Under the pieces are notes generated by a model. It was not told where the DNA came from. It ran no database searches and saw only the letters and a program-made list of their open reading frames with translations. The translations under genes and the position numbers were made by a program. A stretch of 64,000 bases of DNA from Branchiostoma belcheri (Eukaryota; Chordata; Leptocardii; Amphioxiformes; Branchiostomatidae), in the NCBI RefSeq assembly GCF_001625305.1, contig NW_017804353.1, positions 3,604,603 to 3,668,602 of the forward strand, written 5' to 3'. Shown in pieces: positions 11,410 to 23,400 of this stretch (position 1 is the stretch's first letter; each line of letters opens with the position of its first letter).

Positions 11410-14400
11410 CTGTACAGATGATGGAAATTGAAATAATCTGTCAGCAATTGAACAAGACACTGGGCTCAAGCAATCATACAATATTTAACTGTCATTAGAC
11501 AACCATAAATATCAACTCTCTCCTCTGCCATCTTTTTATTAGTATCTTTGAATTTACATTAACATGCATGTTGACTTTGTTGGCTTTCTTTAACAGTAGA
11601 AAAATAGTAAGTATACCTACCATCCAGGCTGGCATAGTGGTTTTCAGCATAGTGACCAAGCAGTAGTGGTGGTCCTGTTGTATCTTGTTGGTTTCCCATA
11701 GGTGTCAGTATGGTTGTGTAGTTGTCTGCATCAATGCTGGACACGATCCTAATGTCCCTGTCTAACATGGAAGCAAAGGCCTGTAGAACAATGTGGTCTC
11801 CCCACACTCCATTTTGTGACATCTCCTGTAAATAGTCTTCCCAGTCTTTATCTGGTACAAACTTACAAAGGTGATCACCCTGCCCCTGGAAGAGGAAAGT
11901 ATATCTGAGGTGAGAAGAAATGAAATGACATACTGTTACCTGAATGTTTGCAATTATTCTTATCATCATTTATGATAATGATAAGTTGAACCTGGGCTTA
12001 TGGCACTTGATAAAGTCTTGAAGATATTTATTTATTATGTACTATGTAATATTTAGTGCACATAATAACATAACATAACACAAGACTTGTAGTTCCTCTT
12101 TGAAGAACATCAACCTAATGACATTTATTTTTAAAACTCTTTTAGGAAAGTCATGCGTAACATTTTATGTACATGTACTAAGTTTGTATAATATTCTTAA
12201 TTTTCGTTTTTTGTTCATAGGCCCTTTATGTTTGATATTGAGAAATTGTATAACAGCCTTACATTGTAAGGATGTTGCCTCAGATAGGTGACCACGTCTT
12301 GTCTGAGCTGTGAGTGACTGGTTGGCTGACTTCCAGTGCGCACAAGTTGGTCAGATACTGCATGGAAGAGGCAGTTCCCATCTCTGGGCACGTCTGGGCG
12401 AAGTGTGAGGCCTGACTCCATCAGGTGGGCTGCAAGTCTGTTACCTTCATCTCCTGGCTGTATCTCTATCGACATACTTCTTTCCCATACATTTTCTGAA
12501 GTAACATATGATAGGAAAATAATTCGGAGAGTTTCTGACTCAGCCAATCTCACAATCATTATTAAATTAACATTATACATATATACATTCAATAATGTAA
12601 TTGGACCCCACATTTACTCAACGATTTGTTTTGTTTTATGTGGATGTGGAAGCAACAGGGAGATTCGTGGTCCTACCAGCAGTCTCCACATGTGTTCCTA
12701 CACATCACTTAATAAGAAATTGAATGTACTGGAGTTAAGAAACAGGCAAAACTCTCATACCTGTGTCAGCATTGTTTTGGGCGAGACAGTCCTTGGAAAC
12801 ATGTGTTGTATGAACTGCAGTGTTGTTTCTCACTGTATTTTCAGGTTCTAGTTCTGGTTCTTTAAAAAGAAAAAAAACTTGGTTGGTTTATATGTGCATG
12901 CCAATTACATTACAACAGCGTTTGGGTTAATTCACAAGATCTGCAGAAATTCTTTCATTGATAATGAAATATTCAGTGACATTTGCAGTACAGTCACATG
13001 TACCTGAATATCGTGGTTGTTTCTCCATCATCATGATCTCCTCAGGAGCTGGGCTCTTCCCACTCTCCTCAAGGGCTCTCTTTCTCCTCTGCTGCCACTG
13101 AGCTGGGCCTAGTTTACATGGCAGAGACAAACAGGCCATATACTGTCACAGGAATGCTTCAATCATTACACATTGCCAGGAACAATGAATTGTGAAAATT
13201 GGGATATTAGTACATATACATACAAATGTATACTGTAAGCTCAACAGACAATTCGTATCAAACGAATTCAATTTAAACCGTCTTCCTGACAAGGTAGATA
13301 TGTCCGAATGAATGAAAACAAGACACATCAGACTCAAAGAGAAATGGAATATGGTTCTCTCATATGTGTGAGCACCTGTCTGAAGTGTAAACTCCAGTTA
13401 TCACCAGAAATATACAGTTACTGTAATCATGACATTAGATGTCAAGCTAATGATCAGAAAAACTAGTACAAAGAACAAGACAGACATACTTATTTCTGGG
13501 TGAATCAGTCTGGGATCAATCTCTTCCAATGTTTTGGGGCACACAACAGTGCCTCTTGGTGCCTTGTCCAGGACAGCTCCAGAGAACCGGTGAGGCTTGT
13601 CCACTCCTTGCTTCAGACAGTGTGGGCAGACCACTCGGACACAGTACAGTACACCTGGCCATTGCTGAAGGAGCTCCTTTGTTGCATTGATGATCAACAC
13701 CATAACCTCCCATGCTTGTTTGAGTTTCTTGCTTTGTGTTCTCACAGAAATGAGGATTTCCTCACTTCTTTGTTTCGTTTCAAGCTGGACCAAAATTTTG
13801 CTCTTTCCCACCTCACTGACTGCCATGATGCCATATTTCCAGTCTTTACGACAAATTACATATTTGTCTAGTTTCACTGAAAGAGTTTCAAACAAACCTA
13901 CAGGGCAATAGTTTTGTAGTTGAAATACAATCATCAATACTTCTTCATCAAAGGAAATCTTCTGTTTCCAACATTGCTCAAACTGTTGAGGGGCACTATC
14001 ACTCAGCAACCACGGAAAGCGATACACATTTGACACAGTATTCTCAGCTGTTGGCATCTGAAAACAAAGGTCAAATTTCTGAAGTAGGCAGATCAACATA
14101 GATTCTTCTGGTTTAGATAGGTTCATTTGTTTCCATAAACACTGTATCATCTGTTCTGATACAATTCCTCTGTTGGAGAAATCTTCAACCATGTCATCAA
14201 AATCAGCATCAGAAACTGAGGCAAACCGTTCATCAAATCTTTCAACGGGTTTGTAGATTAGTTTGAATACATCCATCAACCATTGAGGTTTGTGGAACAC
14301 AAAGTCAGACAATTTGGGGCTGTCTGAAAAATGAACAATTTCCCCAATATCATGAAGGTATTTCAGAGCTCGATTGAGCCTTGTAGGGGTCATATTTGCT

Positions 14401-17400
14401 TTTTCTTTGGCAACTTTCTGAACATCGTCCATGCTGAGATAATGCAAATGTCCCTCTTGTTTCAAAGTTTTTATTGTAAGCTCCAGCTCAAACCATGATT
14501 TTGGAAGGATTCGACGTGGAAAGAGTCTGTGATCTTGACATGATATAACAATGTTTTCTATCAACTGCTTGATACCAGCCAAACTCAAGTCACAACTCAC
14601 CAGATCAACAAACTCAGGAAAGATGGGTCTGTTGTCAATAAGGTGCTCAATGAATTTCCTTCTTTTCCTCAGGGATTGGGTGTCAAAACCCTCCAAGGAG
14701 TGACTCCAGTCTGAACAAGGTGTACCAGCTCTGTTCAAGGCATCATCTATATCTGATAGGTGTTTTTTGAGGGACTCTACTTCAATTTTCTCAATTTGCT
14801 TCATTTTCTTCATTATTGCTTCTGCTTTTTCTTTCATCTCTTCTGAATCACACAAGTCTATGTGTGTAGCAACAATCCGGAGTACTGGTTTGGAGTCAAT
14901 GCGAGCTTTTATCACATTTAACCAATATTTAACAGCAGCATCAAAGGATGATTCTTCAAATGCCTTTAGATCCACAACAATCAGGTACAAAGCTGCAGTA
15001 CTGAAGAAGAACTGATGGGTTAAATGGTAGATTTTATGACCGCCAAAGTCATGCATCAATACTTGTATGCTATCTTGCAGCCGTGCTGGATGAACTTCTA
15101 TTCCTGCTGTTCTATCTGTGATGTCTGTCAGGTTTGATTTCCCCAGTCTGATGGCATTACACAAACTTGTTTTTCCAGCTTCTACCTCACCAAGCAAAAG
15201 GGCCTTGACACGTGGCACTTCAATAGCTTTGGATAGATTCAGCTCTTCAAAATATGCAACAACTCCTTCCAATCCCTGTTCAAACACTTCAATTGGGGGC
15301 TGTTCTATTGGATTGTCCTGTATTTGTTCCTTCCCAAATTGGCGTAGCTTGTGGAGTTTACCAAATTGTGTTGGCAACGCTCTGATATTGTTCTCCTCAA
15401 GGTTCAGATACTCTAGATTTTGCAGCTCACAGAGGGTGTTTGGTAGAGTGTCAATTTTGTTACCTGAAATGTTGAACTCAATTAATTTCACAAACTCAAA
15501 CATTTCTTCTGGTATTGCTTTTAAGTCATTTGATGAAATGTCAACAGAGGTCACATTTACCAGCTTTGTGAAGGACTCAGGCAGTTCTTTGAGATGGTTG
15601 TTGCCTACATTTAGGGCAGTTAAGTTAGACAATTCTCCCATCTCCCTAGGAAGCTCAGTAATATTGTTCACAGACACATCAAGGGTTTGCAAACGTTGAA
15701 GCCTACAGATAGATGAAGGTATTACACTTAGTCTGTTCATACTAGCTTGTAGCACTGTAAGGTTTTCCAAATGGTCAATGCAATCTGGTAACTGAGTCAA
15801 TGTGTTACTGGACAATTTCATGGTTTCCAGTGAATGACAACTACAAATGGATGATGGCAGCACAGACAAACTATTTCCACTTATGTCAAGAGATGTAAGA
15901 CTTCTTAAAGTTCCTATCATTTCAGGAATACTTTCAAGACCATTGTTTGACAAGTCAAGTTGTTTTAGACAAACCAGGTTACATAATGAACCTGGAACTG
16001 CTCTTAAGCAGTTTGCAGAAAGTCTTAGTGTAGAAATTTTCTGTAATCTTTCAATGCTATCTGGTAGATGGTCAATTTGGTTATATTCAAGAACCAACTC
16101 TTCAAGTTGTTGAAGATTGCCAATGGACAGTGGTAACTGCTTTAGACTGTTACTTGACAAGTTTAGATACGTAAGCCCCTTCAGTTCTCCAATATTATCT
16201 GGAAGACTTTGTATTGCATTAAGGTAAAGATCAAGATGTTTAAGTGATTTACAATGATGTAGATATTGAGGGAAATACTGAATGCCATTCTGGGACAGTA
16301 TAATTTTCTGCAAATGCTGAAGCTTGGATGCCTCTGGAGGAATATCCTTTATTTCATTTTGGGACAAATCTATAGATTCAACATTTAAATGTTGAGAAAT
16401 GATAAGCCCAGGAAATTCTACTAAGCCAAAGCCTGCTAGGTAAATGGAAAACTGCTTGTCAATTCCTTGCAGCAGCATGCTTCTTTGTGTCAAATGTTCA
16501 AAGAAGATTTGAGCAGAGATAACAAAAACACACTCTGATTGATAGTAGCAATGCATAAGCAGGCTTTCACTGCACCTCAGATGGCTTTCACACTTCACAG
16601 CATTTGCCAGATCAACCTTGAGGTGTTTTAGAGCCATCATAGACAGCACATTTGGAGTTTGGCTGATGTTTATGTCATTTGAAAAAACACAAAGTTCCTC
16701 TAGTAATGGCAAGGTGGAAATACTTTGGGGTAATTCGGTAAGTTCATTATCCTGTGCTAACAAGATTGTCAATCTTTTGGCAAATGAGATTTCCCCTGTT
16801 ATTTCCTTTATCTTGTTATAACTGACATCAAGAAAGGTCAGGTTTGGCAACTTCCAAAGGTCACCTGGTATCAAGCTGATGTTATTTTTACGTAAATCCA
16901 GATTCTGAAGATTCAGCAACTGAAAGGTATCAGAGGGAACTTCAGACATATTATTGCCAGACAGCAGAAGAGAATGAACCCTTTCACTTCCCTCTGGTAC
17001 AGGTAGGGAAAAAACAATGGGAGAAATTGTGTACATGTCACTGCTAGATAACATAACTTCATCAGGGGCTCTGCCCTGCAAACACCTGACTACAAAATCA
17101 AAGTATTTGTGTGGCTTCTTGGATGTTTGAATGTCCCAATCTATGTCAGTAATGTGGTTTCTGTGACCATCACATAATGTGAGAGTAACAGAGATCAAAC
17201 TTGAAGGCAGTCTGTCCAAAGAGGGGTAATTAATAAGATCAAACTTGACATGTTTGAGCTTCTTGTAAACTGCTAGATCAATAAAGCTTTCCCAGACTAT
17301 CTTGTTTCGGTTGACATAGAAGGACTCAATTTCCTTCAGTGCAACCAAGCCTCTTGGCAAAGCTGTAATAATATTGTTGCTGATATCCAAATAGCTGAGA

Positions 17401-20400
17401 TTACCAAGTAAGCATAAAGCTTCAGGGATCCTTTCCAGCTTGTTATGTGAAAGGGCAAGGTGCTGAAGTGAACTCAGCTTTTGAAATGAAAACACATTCC
17501 ATGGCAAAGCTGTAATGATATTGTTGCTGATATCCAAATTGGTGAGATTTCCAAGTAAGCATAAAGCTTCAGGGATCCAGTCCAGCTTGTTATGTGAAAG
17601 GGCAAGGTGCTGAAGTGAACTCAGCTTTTGAAATGAAAACACATTCCCTGGCAGAGCTGTAATGATATTGTTGCTGATATCCAGGTAGGTGAGATTACCA
17701 AGGTAAAATAAAGCCTCAGGGATCTCTCTCAGTTTGTTGTGTGAAAGATCAAGGTATTTGACTATATCTTGGAAGTAAGTTGACACTTGTGCTTGGCTGG
17801 AGCTGGCCAAATTCACTGATGGTGGCACCGGTATGTTATAACCATGATCTATTATAGACCTACTGAGTAAATGGCTGAAGGACTGAGGTGGGACAAAGAA
17901 GCTGTTGATGTTTAGGTGATGGAAGTTTAGTTGACCTTGCTGTAACCCTTCTAGATCAACTGTTACAGCACAGTCAGCAGATGTTGCTGAATACATGGAA
18001 ATATTTAGCAACCCAGGGAACTGCTGCAGTGTGTGTTGAGGAATTGAAAGCAACTGCCAAAAGTCTAATTGTAACATTTTGATCTTTCTGAATTCATTCA
18101 AAAATGTCAAATGACAGCAACCACACTGTGACAATCTTAGTTCATTTATAGAACTCAACTGTCTGAATGAGTCAGGGATGGTAGCAAGTTTGTTAAATGC
18201 CACATCAAGGTATTCTAAAGAAAGTAGGTTGCCAATCCTCACTGGTAATATGGATAAGTTATTGTCTTGAAGTGACAGCCATATAAGTGAGGTCATGTTG
18301 CATATTCCATCAGGAAGGTATTCAATACTGTTTCTGCTGAGATCAAGATGGGTCAAATTTACCAGCAATGCGATCTCTTTTGACACACGATGTATGCTGC
18401 AGTTAGACATTTTGAGCTTCTGAAGTGCATTTTGCTGACCAATGCATCGGAGGTGACCATGATTACCACTCACATCTAGTTTGGTCAGATTAGCAGGTAG
18501 GTCTATTTTATCGGATGTGAGGTCAAGGTCACAGTTTGCAACAGTCAGTTCCTGAAGTGTGTGAATAAATCCTATTTTGAGAGTGGGCTCATCAAAGCTG
18601 CTTCCACTCAGGTCCATCTTAATGATGTTTCCAACATAGTTGAAGTTACTTGGAGGACTTGGAATAAAAAAGTTTTGTTGGCCTTGCAGTTCTATGATAC
18701 CACATTGCAACTTATCCAATGGAATTCTCACTGATTCTATAGCATCATCTTCTTCAAAGTCACAAGCTATATCAAGACAGATTTCACGATCAAAGTAAAT
18801 AACCTTCATCTGTGCCCAATCTGGTAACTGGTTAGCTGTCTGCTGTTGAACAGAAACCAGCTGCCAAAAGTCTACCGATAGTTCTGTCAACTGTTTGAGC
18901 TCAGAAAGAAAGTCCAACTGATAACAACCACAGTGGAATAGTTTTAGCTTATTCATACAAGTCAACAATTTGAAGGAATTAGGGATGGAATGAAGTTTGT
19001 TGACTGACACATCAAGGTATTCTAAAGAGAGTAGGTTACCAATCCTCTCTGGTAATCTGGATAACTCATTTTGTTGTAGGCAAAGCCATTTAAGTGAGGT
19101 AATGTTGCATATTTCACCAGGAAGGTCTTTAATACTGTTTCTGCTGAGATCAAGATGGGTCAAATTTACCAGCAGCCCAATCTCTTCTGACACACGTTGT
19201 ATGCTGCAGTTAGACATTTTTAGTTCCTGAAGTGCACTTTGCTGACAGATGGATGAGGGGAAACCATACCCATCACCAAATATGGTGATGGAAGTTGAAC
19301 TCATATCTAGTCTAGTCAGATTCACTGGTAATTCTAATGCCATTTCGTCCATGTAGCTATCAACTTCACAGTCGGTGATGATAAGCTCCTGTAGGGTATG
19401 AATGGCATCAAGTGTTAAGCAGTAAAAATTCGATCTACTCACATCCATTTTGATAATATCTCCTTTGTATTTGAAGTCATCAGGAGGGCTTGGCACAAGG
19501 TAGGCATTGTTGCATTGCAGTTTTACAAAATTGTGTTGCAAATCCTCTAATGCAATCCTATATGATGGTACATGTAAATCGTCTTCTTCACACTCAAGGA
19601 ATATCTCGTCACATTCGTCACGGTCAAAGTAAACTACATTGATCTGTACACAACCTGGTAACTGTTCAGCTGTCTGCTGTTGAATGGATACCAACTGCCA
19701 AAAGTCTACTGTGAGGTCTTGTAACTGTTTAAGTTCAGAAAGAAATCCCATTTCATAGCAACCACAGTGGAAAATTGTCAGTGTTTGAAGGGATGGAAGT
19801 TTGGCAATAGATTCTGGTAACATCATATCTGTGATACAGTTAAGTGATATATTTAACTCTGTCAATGATATCAAGGAAGCTAGTCCTTTTGAAAGGGCTG
19901 TTAATTTGTTATTGGAAATGTCCAAAGCAAAGTTTGACAATTGTTGAGTTGTGTTGTTACTGGGCTCTAGGAATGTGTTCAAACCACAGTTTGACAACTT
20001 GAGTTTTTGCAGCATTTTCAGTTTCCCCAGGCCTTTGGGTACATTTGATAAATGACTGTTGCTTAAGTCCAGTTGAGTTAAGTTTGACAGGTGCTGAATT
20101 GTTTCTGGAAAAGTCCCCAAAGTACATTCTGACAATTTCAATTCCTTCAAGCTATCAATTGAAAACACCACATCAGGAATATACTCAAGATCACTGATAC
20201 TTAGATAAGTCAAGGGCTGGACATCTTTGAAAGGACAGGTTTCAGCAGCTGTTTCAATATACATGAACCTTGATTTAACACAGGATGGAGTAATGTGAAG
20301 GTCAGACCCTCTGAGTTCATCAATAGATATCACTTTGGCAATCCACATATTCCTCTGTACCAGACTGATGGTGGTTCCTGCTGTAGAAAATTTATCCAAA

Positions 20401-23400
20401 CAATACATACGAATGTTTATAAGCTGAGCAAGGTCCACTTCCACATGTCTTAATGATACTAGATTTGACAGAAGTTCTACCTGATGACAGCCACAGTTCT
20501 GTAGAGACAATGTTTCTAATCTAGACAGGTTAGATAAGGAGTTTGGCAGAGTCTTGAGGTTGTTTCTGGATATGTCCAAGCTTGTAAGAGAGGTAAGGTC
20601 GCCTATTGAATCTGGTAGTGCAGTAAGACTACACTTTGAAACGTTCAGAACTTGCAGATCTTGCAACATTATTAGTCTACTAGGAAAACTTGACAACATG
20701 TTGTTACTGACATTTACAGTTGTAAGCTTAGAAAGGCAAAATATAGTCTCTGGTAAAGACTGAGCATTGCAGTTTGACAAGTTCAACTCCCTAAGGGTAT
20801 CCTCAAACCAATCAATAATGCTGTTGAATTCATACTGTAAATGCTCATCAAACCAACCTTCAGTCACTTCTTTTGTATCAGTTTTGACTTGCAAATATCC
20901 TTCCTTTGGTCGTACAGTGAAATGAGCTTTAATCTCAGCAGCAGTACTAGGCATATCGTCACAGTTGACAGTCACAGTCCATTCAGTGTTCTTCCAGGGC
21001 ATGGTCTTCAACTCAAATGGCGCATGGCTCAGATTTTGCAGCCTTCTTATATCATAACAAAGTGTATCAAGATTTGTTAGTCTGACAATGTCTGCAGGGA
21101 GGGAAGCAATGTCATTTCCTAACAGGTTTAGGTATGTAATACTTTGTGTTTGTAAAATGATATTGGGTACAGTTTCGAACTTATTGTAAGACAAATTCAG
21201 GTGCTTCAAATTTTGAAGCATTTTAGTTGTTGGAGGCAGCTGTTGGACAAAATTGTACGACATGTCAAAAGTCATTAATGAAAGTATTTCATATACCTCA
21301 AGAGGAATAGAATGCAGTTTGTTATGGGACACGTTGAGATTTCTCAGATTTGAAAGAAGGCGTATTTCTTCTGGAAGGGCTGATAACAGGTTATGACTGA
21401 GGTCAAGGTGTGTTAAGTTAGAAGATCCTATAACAGGGGGGCTGACGGGAAATGTTTCGATCCTGTTATGACTCAGCAGTATTTGTGAAGGGTCATGAAT
21501 ATCTAAACTGTAAGGTACTGTCTTTAATCTCTGATTTGACAAATCAATATGATCAAAAGACTTGTATCTTGAAGCATTAACTTCATTGCCTTGTTCCCAG
21601 AGAATGATAACTTTCCCCATCATGTCATAGACATGGCTTTGTTTTATCAATTGCACATACTGTCTGTGATCAACACACACAGTAACTCTTCTTTTTTTAC
21701 AAAAGTCTGACACCAGTTGTGATTCAGATAGCTGGATTGGGTTACCTGTGAGATGTACCTCTTGGAGTGCAGGTAAAGCTCTGCATTTCAAAAATGGCAC
21801 AAGTGAGATTTTGTTGTGCTTCAAGTTAAGGTTAGCAATGTGAACCAAGTCTTCAAAATTGTCAGGCAAGTCAATAATGGAATTATAGGATGTATCTAAT
21901 GATTTTAGTTCTGGGAGCTCTACAATAGTTGTGGGGAGCATTGTAAGTTGGTTGTCAGCTACTTTGAAAGACTTCAACTTCTTCAGGTTTGAAATGCTTT
22001 CTGGAATTTCTGTAATTGAATTGTCACAAAGATCCAGTTCCTCTAGCTTGACAAGACTCTGGAAAACTGATGCTGGCAGTGATGAAATTCTGTTACAACT
22101 TAATTTGAGAGTTTTTAGCTTCCTGAGTTTACCAATATCATCTGGCAAACAACCAAGGTCACAAACAGACAAGTTTATCTCCTCTAGATTAGACAACTGG
22201 CAAAGTTCCTGAGGTAGTCTTTGGAGAGACTGGTTCCACCTGAGATTGAGCACCTTTAATGACAACAGATTCCCTAACAATGGTGACACTTCTGACAGCT
22301 CATTGTCAGAAACATCAAGCTCCTCAATAACTGGGAATGAAAATACCTGCTCAGGTATGGTGACCAGGGCATTCTTTCGATAGATCAACACTTTCAGTGC
22401 CTGCAAGTTTTCCATTCCTCTAGGAAACTCTTTTATTGTGTTCTCAGATATGTTCAGTTCTTCAAGATTTGATAAAGATGAAATGGAGTCAGGTAGGTGG
22501 GAAAGTTTGTTGCAACAGATGTCCAAATGTCTAAGCTGAAATAACATACCTATGTCCATGGGTATGACTTTGATGCTGTTACCTTGGAGATTGAGAATCT
22601 GTATGTCATTTTGCTGGAATGCCTTGTTTGGCACACTTGACATATTCCTCCCAGATAGGTCTAGCTCAAGGAGACCATCATCATTTTGTCTGGCCGTCAA
22701 ACTTTGCTCCTCTACCTCATCTGTGTCAGGGTCTGTTTCTCTGTAGGTACAAGGTAGGGAGATATCAGAGTCCAACAGTATACTGAAGACTTGTATTCCA
22801 TTGTATACAATCTATTGTATACCAAGCAAATTGAAGGCACCAAGGAACATCACATCAGCATTTGAAAGATGTGTCCATTTTTTTATCCTCAACAATTTTA
22901 TGACCCAATATGTTACTGCATTGAGACCTTCTTAATAGGTAACGTTATATCTATAAAAACTATATTTTACAAACCTTAATGTAGGGCCAGGGTTTTGCTC
23001 AATGTCTCCTGCCTGCAGCAGAAGTTTGCATGCCAGGAACCAGGCCAGCAGACATGACATCATTACATAGCAGCATCTGAAAATACAAATTGCAGTGTCC
23101 ACCAATCTGTATCTGTACCTGTATCAGTATAGCCGGGCCCGGTATAACCGCCCTTCGGCGTAACACACGTAACACAACATCACCTACACATGATATTCTA
23201 TATCACATATATATATGCACATGACATTAATAATATTATAATAAATAAAAGTAAAGCTTGGGCAGTTCTTACCTGACAAGTTTCCCTGCCCCACGCCCCA
23301 TCACCTTGTTCCAAAGCTTTGCCAGGATAACTCCCACCAGCAGTGCCGATGCCTGGGTCCGACATCGTGCAGACCTGGGAGCCGGGTTCTGGAAACAGCC

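Noticed and set aside
13108-13145. Alternative acceptor CAG at about 13148 for ROCO exon 4 (with an apparent start MACLSLPCK)
   Set aside because: Splicing there puts a TAG in frame after ten codons. The CTAG acceptor at 13109 keeps the frame in both copies.
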